Made by a program: the position numbers and the translations under genes | Shown here: in pieces, positions 39,818 to 47,263 of the stretch | Layout of the letters: each line of letters opens with the position of its first letter | Numbering within the stretch: position 1 is the stretch's first letter | Notes under the pieces: model-generated | Seen by the model: the letters and a program-made list of their open reading frames with translations, nothing else | Database searches by the model: none | What the model was told of the DNA's origin: nothing | NCBI RefSeq assembly: GCF_035989285.1 | Contig: NZ_CP108513.1 | Coordinates: 5,332,001-5,396,000 of the forward strand | Length of the DNA stretch: 64,000 nucleotides | Direction of reading: 5' to 3' | From: Streptomyces sp. NBC_01235 | Lineage (GTDB): Bacteria; Actinomycetota; Actinomycetes; Streptomycetales; Streptomycetaceae

Positions 39818-40458
39818 GTGACAGGTACCCCTTCCGTGGCTATCCAGGGTAACACGGAAACTGCGGGTTCTGAATGGCGTTTTCGCAGGTCAGGGCATAT
39901 CTCGGGGCTTGACAACAGCAACAGGAACGTGCTGCGGAGGGGCCGCGGAGGCAGGTATTCGCAGGTCGGAGCGGCTCTTCGAGGGGGGAGAAACGCGCAC
40001 GTTACACACATCCGGAGGCCTGCGCGAGCGGCCGAACATCCACAAATGTCCGCTTCCAAGCGTGCGACTTCCGCTACTCCGTTCGGTGCGCGCGGCCGGA
40101 TACGAGCCGTTTCCGGAATTGATCACCGGCTGTTCGACCGTGGGGGTGATCAATTCCGGGGATCGCCTCGTTTTCCTTCACGGAAAATCCGTGCGCGGGC
40201 GTCGACCGCGCTTATGTGAATGACGGACGAGGAGGCAGACGACTGGTGAAGCCAATGTGACTCACGGGTCACTCGTGGTGGTCGGGGCGGTGGTGACGAA
40301 CACCGGCCAGGGCGCCCGTCGGGGCACGGGATCGCTCCAGAGGCGGGTCGGGTGCGGTGGCGCGGGAACGGCTCGGTAACCTGAGGCCGCTGACAGACCC
40401 TTAGGACGGCTTTGTTCAAAGGAAAAGCCGCCCGCGTGTTCAAGGAGTTGCCGCCGCC
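39818..40458. other. 640-bp gene-free divergent region with a perfect 15-bp inverted repeat
   Basis: Between carD (minus) and the lipoprotein gene (plus) no coding sequence is convincing. CCGGAATTGATCACC at 40113-40127 is perfectly inverted at 40145-40159 with a 17-nt loop. TTGACA at 39909-39914 could start a plus-strand transcript, but no good -10 follows. A small hairpin, CGGCTTT with AAAGCCG, lies near 40409-40433, just before the lipoprotein gene. A regulatory RNA or a regulator site is possible. Confidence 0.6.
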
Positions 40459-41118
40459 GTGAGCAGCAGCCTTCGACGCGGCGCCCTCGCCGCCTCCGCC
40501 ATCGCGTTCTCGATCGCCTCGCTCGCCGCCTGTGGCGCCGGCCACGACTCCCAGACCCTGGAGATCAAGCCGGACAACGCCGCCACCGGCGTCGGCGACA
40601 TCAAGCTGCAGAACGTTGTCGTCATCACCCAGCCCGACCTGAAGTCGACCGGTCCCGCCGTGATCTCGGCGACCGTCTTCAACAGCGGGGACCACGCCCA
40701 GACGCTGGACTCCATCACCGTCGACGGCATCGGCAAGGCCGCCGAGCTCAAGCCCGCCAAGGGCACCGGCAGGCTGACCGTCCCGGCCGGCGGCTCGGTG
40801 GTCATCGGCGGCGCGAACAACGCCTCCGCGGTCCTGCCGAGCAGCCGTGAGGCCGTCCAGGACGGCAACGCCCAGAAGGTCACCTTCACCTTCAGCGACA
40901 CCGGCGAGATCAGCCTGCGTGCCTTCGTCGTCCCCGCCGAGAGCTACTTCTCCTCGTGGGGCCCGAGCGAGATCCCGACCGCCTCGCCGAAGCCGTCGGA
41001 GTCGACGTCCGGCAAGCCGTCGCCCTCCGGCAGCGCGTCGCCCTCCGGGACGGCGACCGGGGGCGGCACCACCGAGTCGGGTTCCCCGAGCCCGTCGGTG
41101 TCGGCGACCGGTCGCTGA
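40459..41118 (+). CDS. Lipoprotein with copper-chaperone-like (DUF461-type) fold
   Basis: The 219-residue protein has a lipoprotein signal ending in SLAACGAGHD near residue 22-31. The following domain (LQNVVVITQPDLKSTGPAVI, TVFNSGDHAQTLDSITV, LTVPAGGSVVIGG) looks like the PCuAC/DUF461 beta-sandwich, though the Met/His metal ligands typical of copper chaperones are not evident. The last 50 residues are Ser/Pro/Gly-rich, a cell-wall-spanning type tail. GTG 40459 is the start, with AAGGAG 11 bp upstream. It is convergent with phoP, with a terminator between. Similar lipoproteins occur next to carD and phoP in Streptomyces. Confidence 0.78.
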   Translation: MSSSLRRGALAASAIAFSIASLAACGAGHDSQTLEIKPDNAATGVGDIKLQNVVVITQPDLKSTGPAVISATVFNSGDHAQTLDSITVDGIGKAAELKPAKGTGRLTVPAGGSVVIGGANNASAVLPSSREAVQDGNAQKVTFTFSDTGEISLRAFVVPAESYFSSWGPSEIPTASPKPSESTSGKPSPSGSASPSGTATGGGTTESGSPSPSVSATGR

Positions 41119-41136
41119 CCGACCCTGAAAACGTCC

Positions 41137-41169
41137 AGGGCGGGAACCGTGGTTGTCGGTTCCCGCCCT
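41137..41169 (+). terminator. Terminator of the lipoprotein gene
   Basis: AGGGCGGGAACC at 41137-41148 pairs perfectly with 41158-41169 around a 9-nt loop, 18 bp after the lipoprotein stop, and is followed by TT. Confidence 0.88.
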
Positions 41170-41333
41170 TGGCGGTCCTGAGCCTGGGCTCGAACTCTTG
41201 GCGCACCCCTCAAGGGGATTTCTGCTTCACCGCGTCGCGCCTGGATCGCTCCAGGTCTGACCAATGCTCCCCAGGCGTTCAGCCTCCCCGTCCACCCGAC
41301 GGCGAGGGTCACCTACCGCAGCAGTTCGGCGGC

Positions 41334-42014
41334 TCAGGGTTCAAACTTGTAGCCGAGCCCCCGCACCGTCACCAGGTAGCGCGGCGCGCCGGGGTCGGGC
41401 TCGATCTTGGCGCGGAGGCGCTTGACGTGGACGTCGAGGGTCTTGGTGTCGCCCACGTAGTCGGCGCCCCAGACCCGGTCGATGAGCTGCATGCGGGTCA
41501 GGACGCGGCCCGCGTTGCGCAGCAGCATCTCCAGGAGGTCGAACTCCTTGAGGGGGAGGTCGACCTTGGAGCCGGAGACCGTCACCACGTGACGGTCGAC
41601 GTCCATCCGGACCGGGCCGGCCTCCAGGGCCGCCGGGGTCACCTCCTCCGGCTCGCCTCGGCGGCGCAGGACGGCCCGGATGCGGGCGACGAGCTCGCGC
41701 GAGGAGAAGGGCTTGGTGACGTAGTCGTCGGCTCCTATCTCCAGGCCGACGACCTTGTCGATCTCACTGTCCTTGGCGGTCACCATGATCACGGGAACGT
41801 TGGAGCGGCCGCGCAGCTGACGGCACACCTCCGTGCCGGGCAGGCCCGGCAGCATCAGGTCGAGGAGCACGAGGTCGGCGCCGTTGCGCTCGAACTCGTC
41901 GAGTCCGTCGGGCCCCGTGGTCGCGACGGCGACCTCGAAGCCCTCCTTGCGGAGCATGTACGACAGGGCGTCGGAGAAGGACTCCTCGTCCTCGACGACG
42001 AGCACTCGGGTCAC
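41334..42014 (-). CDS. phoP: Phosphate response regulator PhoP
   Basis: PhoP activates the phosphate-starvation regulon and represses antibiotic genes in Streptomyces. The 226-residue OmpR-type regulator has a receiver domain with the phospho-acceptor Asp52 in DLVLLDLMLPG, the acidic pocket VVEDEES, Thr in VTAKDSEID and Lys in YVTKPFSSREL. The C-terminal winged helix (KEFDLLEMLLRNAGRVLTR to VHVKRLRAKIEPDP) binds PHO boxes. GTG 42014 is the start; it overlaps the phoR stop by 4 bp, so the kinase and regulator are translationally coupled. A longer frame upstream lies inside phoR. Confidence 0.96.
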   Translation of the reverse strand: MTRVLVVEDEESFSDALSYMLRKEGFEVAVATTGPDGLDEFERNGADLVLLDLMLPGLPGTEVCRQLRGRSNVPVIMVTAKDSEIDKVVGLEIGADDYVTKPFSSRELVARIRAVLRRRGEPEEVTPAALEAGPVRMDVDRHVVTVSGSKVDLPLKEFDLLEMLLRNAGRVLTRMQLIDRVWGADYVGDTKTLDVHVKRLRAKIEPDPGAPRYLVTVRGLGYKFEP

Positions 42015-43390
42015 GGAAGGACCTCCGGGGCGGAAAGCGTCTGGTACGCGGTCGAATCGGGGGAAGAGGTGCGGGGTGGTGCCTGGGTCGGGTGGTGAGG
42101 GGCGTGAGGGGAGGAGTGGTCGACCTCGTCGAGGTCGTCGACGTCGTCGACCTCGTCCGGGTTCGGGTGCTGATGCGCGCGGTCGCGGGCCGCGCCCGCC
42201 TCCGGCAGCCGCAGGGTGAACGTGGAGCCCTGGTTCTCGGCGCTCCACACCGTGACCTCCCCACCGTGCGAGGCGGCCACGTGCTTGACGATCGCCAGCC
42301 CGAGGCCCGTACCACCCGTCTGGCGGGAGCGGGCCGGGTCGACGCGGTAGAAGCGCTCGAAGATGCGCTCCTTGTCCTTGTCGGAGATGCCGATGCCCTG
42401 GTCGGTCACGGCGATCTCAATCATGTCCCCGCCTGGCGCGGTCACTCTACGGGCGGCTATGCCGACGCGGGTGCGGGCGGGCGAGTAGTTGACGGCGTTC
42501 TCGACCAGGTTGCCGAGGGCCGCGGCCAGCTGGCCCCGGTTGCCGAAGACCCGCAGGTCGGCGGTGCCGCCCGCCCGTCGCCCACCACCACCCTGCTCGA
42601 GCCCTTCGGGCGCCCCCACACTCCAGGCCATGGTGATCTGCTTGGTGCCGGCCTGGTGCCGGCAGCGGTCGACGGCCTCGGCGACCAGTTCGTCGACGCC
42701 GACCGGCTCGGCGTCCTCGAGGGGGTCGTCGTTCTGGACCCTCGACAGGTCGATGAGCTCCTGGACCAGGCTGGTCAGCCGGGTGGCCTCGATCTGCATC
42801 CGGCCGGCGAACCGCTCCACCGCCTCCGGATCGTCCGAGGCGTCCATGACGGCCTCGGAGAGCAGGGAGAGCGCGCCGACCGGGGTCTTCAGCTCGTGAC
42901 TGACGTTCGCCACGAAGTCCCGCCGCACCGCCTCGATACGACGGGCCTCGGTGAGGTCCTCGACGAGGAGGAGGACGAGCCGGGAGCCCAGCGGGGCGAC
43001 TCTCGCGGACACGGCGAGGGCCTCGCCGCGCCCGGTCCCGCGCCGGGGAAGGTCCAGCTCGACCTGGCGTATCTCTCCGTCGCGTCTGGTGTCCCGCGCC
43101 ATCTTCAGCATGGGCTCGACACTGAGCCGGCCGCCGCGGACCAGCCCGAGGGCGTACGCGGCGGAGCTTGCCTTGACGACGGCGTCGGCCTCGTCGAGCA
43201 CGACGGCGGAGGAGCGGAGCACGGACAGGACGGTGTCCACTCCCGGCGGAAGCACCGGGTCCGTGTGCAGGGAGGTGCGCGTGGGGCGCTTCTGCTCCCG
43301 CTCGCTCCAGCGGAACGCCAGCATGGCGATGACACCGGTGAGCACCCCGGCGATCGCTGCCGCTGCGGCGACCGCCGCGTTCACGTCCAT
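42011..43390 (-). CDS. phoR: Phosphate sensor histidine kinase PhoR
   Basis: PhoR senses phosphate limitation, probably through PhoU and the Pst transporter, and phosphorylates PhoP. The 459-residue protein has one membrane segment near residues 8-26 (AAAAAIAGVLTGVIAMLAF), a PAS-like region, the dimerisation helix with His165 in FVANVSHELKTPVGALS, and the HATPase: NLVENAVNYS (N box), TDQGIGISDKDKERIFERFY (G1/F) and GGTGLGLAIVKHVAASHGG (G2). The C-terminal 50 residues (DEVDDVDDLDEVD and beyond) are acidic and poorly conserved. The start is ATG 43390, divergent from phoU across the PHO box. Confidence 0.95.
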   Translation of the reverse strand: MDVNAAVAAAAAIAGVLTGVIAMLAFRWSEREQKRPTRTSLHTDPVLPPGVDTVLSVLRSSAVVLDEADAVVKASSAAYALGLVRGGRLSVEPMLKMARDTRRDGEIRQVELDLPRRGTGRGEALAVSARVAPLGSRLVLLLVEDLTEARRIEAVRRDFVANVSHELKTPVGALSLLSEAVMDASDDPEAVERFAGRMQIEATRLTSLVQELIDLSRVQNDDPLEDAEPVGVDELVAEAVDRCRHQAGTKQITMAWSVGAPEGLEQGGGGRRAGGTADLRVFGNRGQLAAALGNLVENAVNYSPARTRVGIAARRVTAPGGDMIEIAVTDQGIGISDKDKERIFERFYRVDPARSRQTGGTGLGLAIVKHVAASHGGEVTVWSAENQGSTFTLRLPEAGAARDRAHQHPNPDEVDDVDDLDEVDHSSPHAPHHPTQAPPRTSSPDSTAYQTLSAPEVLP

Positions 43391-43463
43391 GCACCCAGGT
43401 TAGGCACGGGTTCCGTCCTGGCCACAGCCATCGAGGTGCGAGCTCGAACACTCGTCGCCCAGA

Positions 43464-43507
43464 GTTCACCTTGGAGCCAGTGGTGGTTCATTTGGGGTGA
43501 CGGAAAT
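43464..43507. promoter_or_regulatory. PHO box (PhoP direct repeat units)
   Basis: GTTCACCTTGG at 43464-43474 and GTTCATTTGGG at 43486-43496 are spaced exactly 22 bp apart, with AGCCAGTGGTG and GTGACGGAAAT as the intervening and following 11-bp units. This is the 11-bp direct-repeat layout of Streptomyces PHO boxes and lies between phoR and phoU, so it likely controls both. Confidence 0.88.
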
Positions 43508-43552
43508 CGACGCGTACAGGGCGGAGCGTGGCACCGTGGGGTTCGCAGCACC

Positions 43553-43612
43553 GGTTCCACGGCCGGTCGGCGCCGGTTTCACGGCCGGTTCCGCCTAGGT
43601 TTCGCGGCCGGT
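43553..43612. repeat. Three spaced repeats upstream of phoU
   Basis: GGTTCCACGGCCGGT (43553-43567), GGTTTCACGGCCGGT (43575-43589) and GGTTTCGCGGCCGGT (43598-43612) recur with 22- and 23-bp spacing, downstream of the PHO box and 68 bp before phoU. The spacing equals two PhoP 11-bp units. Confidence 0.7.
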
Positions 43613-43680
43613 TCTGACCCCAGGAACCGCAACGAGACCGAAAACCGAACCCCAAGAACGACGTACGAGAGGGAATCCTG

Positions 43681-44397
43681 ATGCGGGACGCGTACCACGA
43701 GGAACTGGACTCGATCGGCGACAGCCTGGTGGAGATGGCCCGGCTGGTCGGGTCGGCGATCGGACGCGCCACGACCGCCATTCTCGACGCCGACCTGAAG
43801 CTGGCCGAGAGCGTCATCGAGGCCGACAAGAGGGTCGACGAGCTGCAGCACGACCTGGAGGCGCGGGCGATAGCGCTGCTGGCGCGGCAGCAGCCGGTGG
43901 CGACGGACCTGCGGATCGTGGTGACGTCGCTGCGGATGTCGGCCGACCTGGAGCGCTCCGGCGACCTCGCCCAGCATGTGGCGAAGCTGGCGCGGCTGCG
44001 CTTCCCGAACCGCGCGGTGCCGCACGACCTGCACGCCACCATCCTGGAGATGGGCCAGCTCGCGCAGCGCCTGATGGCGAAGGCCGCGGAGTGCATCATC
44101 ACCAAGGACGTCGACCTGGCGCTCCAGCTGGAGGCGGACGACGACGCGATGGACCTCCTGCACCGCACGCTGTTCCAGCACCTGATCGACGAGCGATGGA
44201 AGCACGGCATCGAGACCGCCGTCGACGTCACGCTGCTGGGCCGCTACTACGAGCGCTTCGCCGACCACGCGGTGGCCGTCGCCAAGCGTGTGGTGTTCCT
44301 GGTGACGGGCGAGCACGCGGACGAGCTCCAGCCGGACATCCAGCCGGAGATCCAGCCGACGGGCGGGGCGGGAGCGGGAGCGGCGGAAGGGGCCTGA
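43681..44397 (+). CDS. phoU: Phosphate transport/signalling regulator PhoU
   Basis: PhoU relays phosphate status to PhoR and moderates PstSCAB uptake. The 238-residue protein is two three-helix bundles with the family motifs ESVIEADKRVDELQHDLE (acidic metal-binding helix, first repeat) and TKDVDLALQLEADDDAMD with RYYERFADHAVAVAKRVVF (second). RDAYHEELDSIGDSLVEMAR at the start is typical. The C-terminus ends in a Gln/Glu/Pro and Gly/Ala-rich tail not conserved elsewhere. ATG 43681 follows GAGAGGGAA. It is divergent from phoR and preceded by the PHO box. Confidence 0.95.
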   Translation: MRDAYHEELDSIGDSLVEMARLVGSAIGRATTAILDADLKLAESVIEADKRVDELQHDLEARAIALLARQQPVATDLRIVVTSLRMSADLERSGDLAQHVAKLARLRFPNRAVPHDLHATILEMGQLAQRLMAKAAECIITKDVDLALQLEADDDAMDLLHRTLFQHLIDERWKHGIETAVDVTLLGRYYERFADHAVAVAKRVVFLVTGEHADELQPDIQPEIQPTGGAGAGAAEGA

Positions 44398-44516
44398 GCG
44401 GCGAAGGGGGCCTGAACGGCGGAGGCCGGGGCGGGCGCAAGCCACTGTGCGCCGTTGATGCGCCCAGCGGAGCGGGCATGCAATGGGCACAGGCCCTACG
44501 CCTCCGGGAGGAACCC

Positions 44517-44675
44517 ATGGCCGAGTCCCCCACCACTCCCACGCCGGACCCCACGCAGGAACGCCCGACCGAGCAGCCCGCCGAGATCAGGAACCTGATG
44601 CTGACAGGCGCGTGCGGCTGCGGTTCGGGGTGTGGCTGCGGGTGCCAGTCGGGCAACCCCTGCCAGTGCGGCTGA
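44517..44675 (+). CDS. Small Cys-rich peptide, metallothionein-like
   Basis: The 52-residue protein has a Pro/Thr/Glu-rich N-terminal half (MAESPTTPTPDPTQERPTEQ) and a tail with seven Cys in 19 residues (GACGCGSGCGCGCQSGN then PCQCG), in CxC and CxxxC spacing typical of metal-thiolate clusters. The ribosome-binding site GGGAGGAA precedes ATG 44517 at ideal spacing, so it is likely expressed although very short. It sits between phoU and a nickel-binding protein gene, and has a strong terminator behind it. A metallothionein-like role is inferred; no known family is assigned. Confidence 0.75.
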   Translation: MAESPTTPTPDPTQERPTEQPAEIRNLMLTGACGCGSGCGCGCQSGNPCQCG

Positions 44676-44723
44676 GGCCGTACGCGGCGAACGAGCAAGC
44701 AGAACGACGTACGTACGTGGATG

Positions 44724-44759
44724 AAGGGTCCCGGCGCCGACAGTGGCGCCGGGACCCTT
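44724..44759 (+). terminator. Terminator after the Cys-rich peptide gene
   Basis: AAGGGTCCCGGCGCC at 44724-44738 pairs perfectly with 44745-44759 around the loop GACAGT, and ends in TT. Confidence 0.9.
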
Positions 44760-44849
44760 CGTCGTGCGGTCGCCCCGAGGAGTGCGCGGGCGCAGCATGG
44801 AGGTGAAGGGGGCGGACACCGGCACCAGATGGGAAGGGGGCGGGCAGTC

Positions 44850-45098
44850 ATGACCCGCTTCATGGACGTCCACCACGACATGCAGGGCATCACGGCCGAC
44901 CAACTCCTCGAGGCCCACCGGGCGGACCTCGCCATCGAAGGCGAAGAGGGCGTGCACTTCGAACGCGCCTGGGCGGACCCGGAGTCCGGAACCGTCTACT
45001 GCCTCTCCGAGGGCCCGTCGGCGGACGCGGTCCAACGCGTCCACGAACGCACCGGCCACAAGGCGGACGAAATCCACCCGGTACCGCTGACGGTGTGA
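44850..45098 (+). CDS. Nickel-binding ferredoxin-like protein (SCO4226 homologue)
   Basis: The 82-residue protein MTRFMDVHHDMQGITADQLL, followed by ...DLAIEGEEGVHFERAWADPE and TVYCLSEGPSADAVQ, matches the S. coelicolor nickel-binding protein SCO4226 (also 82 residues) as I recall it; that protein binds Ni through His residues and may sequester the metal. His8, His9, His22 and His39 of this copy are candidates. It starts at ATG 44850 after GGGAAGGGGGCGGG. It lies 90 bp downstream of the terminator of the Cys-rich peptide gene, so the two are separate units but possibly related in metal handling. Confidence 0.88.
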   Translation: MTRFMDVHHDMQGITADQLLEAHRADLAIEGEEGVHFERAWADPESGTVYCLSEGPSADAVQRVHERTGHKADEIHPVPLTV

Positions 45099-45143
45099 GG
45101 CTCCGTGGCTCCGTGGCTCGCCGGCTCGGTGGCCCGGCGGATC

Positions 45144-45179
45144 AACTCTTGACTGCAATGTACTTTGCATTGCAGAGTT
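45144..45179. promoter_or_regulatory. Palindromic operator for the membrane protein / winged-helix pair
   Basis: TGCAATG at 45154-45160 is inverted as CATTGCA at 45168-45174 with a 7-nt gap. An outer inverted pair, AACTCT (45144-45149) and AGAGTT (45174-45179), extends it. A TTGACT -35 element overlaps it. The regulator encoded at 46123 is the likely binder. Confidence 0.75.
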
Positions 45180-45211
45180 AATGGGACCGAGGTGATCATC
45201 AGGGGGACATC

Positions 45212-46126
45212 ATGGGCGAGGCGGGAGCACAGACACTGGGAACGCCGGGGGCGCGCGCGTCGGCGGCCGGACTGCTGGCGGCCGCGGAGGGCCTGCGGGC
45301 CCGGACCCGCTCGCAACTGAACGGCTCATGGGTGCCCCTGCTCGGCTTCGGACTGCTGGCGCTGGCGGCAGCTCCCGTCGCCCGGTACGCCTTCAACTTC
45401 GGTGCGCACGGCCGCAACATCGCGTCGTATCCGGCCTTCGCCTACGCCGAGCTGACCGGCCTGTGCGTGGTGCACGAACCCGGAACCCCGTGCCTGGAGG
45501 GCGAGTTCGACGGCGCCACGCTGCGGTTCACGGCCTGGGGCGTCTGGTTCGCGCTGCTCCCCCTGGCCTGGTTCGTCCTCGCCCGCTGGTACCGCCTGCG
45601 GGGCGAGGCCCGCGGCATCGTCCCGCGCCGCCACGGCTGGATCGGCGTCACCGCGGTGGCCACGGCGGCGGTCACGGCGGCGTTGCTGCTGCTCCTGCTC
45701 GGGTTGAACCAGCCCCAGCCGCTGGCGGTCGATCTGCTGGAGAACAGCTACGCCTCCCCCTGGTACCTGGTCGGCGTCGGACTCCTCGCCCTCGGCGTGG
45801 CCGAACGCAGTTGGCTCACCGCGGCGGCCGGCGCCGCGCACGCCCTGCTGCTCACCGGCTACCTCGGGGCGCCCTGGGGCAGCGGCCGGCTCCCCTGGTC
45901 GCACCCGGCCGGCCCCGGCTGGACCGACGGCCCGCAGGCAAAGGGGCTTGTGCTGGCCGCCATCCTGCTGGTCGCCGGCCTGGCGGAGTGGGCGATCGTC
46001 CGCCGCCGGTCGACTGCGGCTGCGGCTGCGGCTGCGGCTGCGGCTGCGGCTGCAGGTACGGGTACGGGTACGGATGCGGGTGCGGGTGCGGGCACGGGTA
46101 CGGATGCGAGTACGGTCGCCGCATGA
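45212..46126 (+). CDS. Integral membrane protein with Ala/Gly-Thr repeat tail
   Basis: The 304-residue protein has about five or six hydrophobic segments (WVPLLGFGLLALAAAPVA, WFALLPLAWFVLAR, GVTAVATAAVTAALLLLLL, GLVLAAILLVAGLAEWAIV among them) and no enzyme motif. The cytosolic tail after residue about 268 is made of microsatellite-encoded Ala (14 or so) and Gly-Thr/Gly-Ala repeats. No family is recognised beyond a resemblance to membrane proteins paired with a small DNA-binding regulator. Its stop overlaps the start of the regulator gene by 4 bp (ATGA), and the palindrome upstream suggests the regulator represses both. Confidence 0.75.
   Translation: MGEAGAQTLGTPGARASAAGLLAAAEGLRARTRSQLNGSWVPLLGFGLLALAAAPVARYAFNFGAHGRNIASYPAFAYAELTGLCVVHEPGTPCLEGEFDGATLRFTAWGVWFALLPLAWFVLARWYRLRGEARGIVPRRHGWIGVTAVATAAVTAALLLLLLGLNQPQPLAVDLLENSYASPWYLVGVGLLALGVAERSWLTAAAGAAHALLLTGYLGAPWGSGRLPWSHPAGPGWTDGPQAKGLVLAAILLVAGLAEWAIVRRRSTAAAAAAAAAAAAAGTGTGTDAGAGAGTGTDASTVAA
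46016..46115 (+). repeat. Microsatellite region at the 3' end of the membrane protein gene
   Basis: GCGGCT repeats (about 46018-46055, encoding Ala) pass into GGTACG/GGTGCG hexamer repeats (about 46056-46115, encoding Gly-Thr and Gly-Ala). Both units are 6 bp, so copy-number changes keep the reading frame. Confidence 0.88.
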
Positions 46127-46542
46127 GCGTCGAGGACCCGCTCGCCGTACGGGACGACCGGGACGGAACCGAGGAATCCGGGGGAACCAGGGAATCCGGG
46201 GGAACCGACGGGCCCGAGCGCCTTGAGGATTCTGGGGAACCGCACCCGACCCAGGGGCTGGACGACACCGTCCACCAGCGCGTACGGCTCGGGATCCTCA
46301 CCGTCGCCCGCGAGGCCGACCGGGTCGAGTTCGGCTTCCTGAAGCAGCAACTGGCCGTCACGGACGGAAACCTCTCCCGGCACCTGAAGGTGCTGGAGGA
46401 GTCGGGCCTGATCACCATCGAGAAGGGCTACGCGGGCCGACGCCCCCGCACCTGGATCTCCCTCACCCGCGAAGGCGCGCAGGCGTTGGACGCGGAGCTG
46501 CGCGCCCTGCGTGCGCTGGTGCTGCGGCTGGAAGGACGCTGA
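46123..46542 (+). CDS. Winged-helix transcriptional regulator (MarR/HTH_34 type)
   Basis: The 139-residue protein has a disordered N-terminus with EESGG/RESGG repeats (residues 15-40) and a winged helix from about 50: LDDTVHQRVRLGILTVAREA, FLKQQLAVTDGNLSRHLKVL (recognition helix) and GRRPRTWISLTREGAQALDA (wing). This is the small dimeric regulator type often paired with a membrane protein. Its start overlaps the preceding stop, so expression is coupled. The nearby palindrome at 45154-45174 is the probable operator, giving autoregulation. Confidence 0.85.
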   Translation: MSVEDPLAVRDDRDGTEESGGTRESGGTDGPERLEDSGEPHPTQGLDDTVHQRVRLGILTVAREADRVEFGFLKQQLAVTDGNLSRHLKVLEESGLITIEKGYAGRRPRTWISLTREGAQALDAELRALRALVLRLEGR

Positions 46543-46621
46543 GGTCCGTCGCCGCCGCAGGACCGGCAGAGATGCCAGGGTGCCGAGGCGCCGAGGTGCC
46601 GAGGTGCCGAGGAATCGGAGG

Positions 46622-47017
46622 TCAGGGAGGCTCGACCGCCGATACGGCGGTGACGGTCACCGTGTTGTCGCGATCGGCGAACTGCCCTTCGTACAGGGCG
46701 ACTTGATGCGCCCCCGCCCCCGCCCCCGGCAGTCCGACGACGATCGTGGGATACACGACGGGATCCGCACCGGACTCGCGGTACCCGTCGGCCTCCCCAT
46801 GCACCTGCACGAAGGTCGGCTTCACCCGAGCCCTGCCCCCTGGACGCCCCAGCGCGGGCCACCGTCACCGGCGAGGCGGATCCGGCGGGCGGGACGGAGA
46901 GCGGGGGGTTGCGCTCGGGAGACCCGTCGCCGGCCCACGCGACGGACGGATGGCCGTCGAGGACACAGGACTCGGCCGAGACGTTGCTGAACTCGACGAC
47001 CGCCGCCCCGGTCCCGC
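46622..47017 (-). pseudogene. Decayed secreted-protein gene (DUF4232-like fragments)
   Basis: Two minus-strand frames hold recognisable pieces: about 46860-47017 encodes CTWTGSVPGGTGAAVVEFSN then SCVLDGHPSV, the Cys-containing start of DUF4232 secreted proteins, and 46622-46825 encodes VVYPTIVVGLPGAGAGAHQV in another frame. A frameshift near 46850 separates them and the upstream signal region is replaced by transposase sequence. It is most likely dead. Confidence 0.55.
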
Positions 47018-47234
47018 CAGGTACGGACCCTGTCCAGGTGCAGGCCCGTCTCGCGAGCGATGTGCGCGTTGGAGCGTCCGCGAGCCGCATGGAGGACGAC
47101 CTGGGCGCGTACCCGCAAATCGGTGCTCAGTCTTGTGACCGTAGGCGGCCTTCTTCAACCGTGCGCGTTCGGAGGCGGTCAGGCCTATCGCGTGGGCGGC
47201 GCGGACCGGCATGGCGGGCAGACCGATCAGCAGC
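47018..47234 (-). pseudogene. IS630-family transposase N-terminal remnant
   Basis: Frames on the minus strand encode LTASERARLKKAAYGHKTEH then, after a frameshift, RVRAQVVLHAARGRSNAHIA and LHLDRVRTWRDRG. This is the helix-turn-helix start of IS630-type transposases (regularly ...LDTVRTWRGRF). No DDE catalytic region follows. The break with the DUF4232-like fragment lies near 47020. Confidence 0.7.
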
Positions 47235-47263
47235 ATCGGAAGAGGGTGTGGTCGTCTCTCGGC

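Noticed and set aside
39890..40223. Overlapping 80-105 codon frames on both strands in the carD intergenic region
   Set aside because: They have no motif and contain the 15-bp inverted repeat, which fits a non-coding role better.
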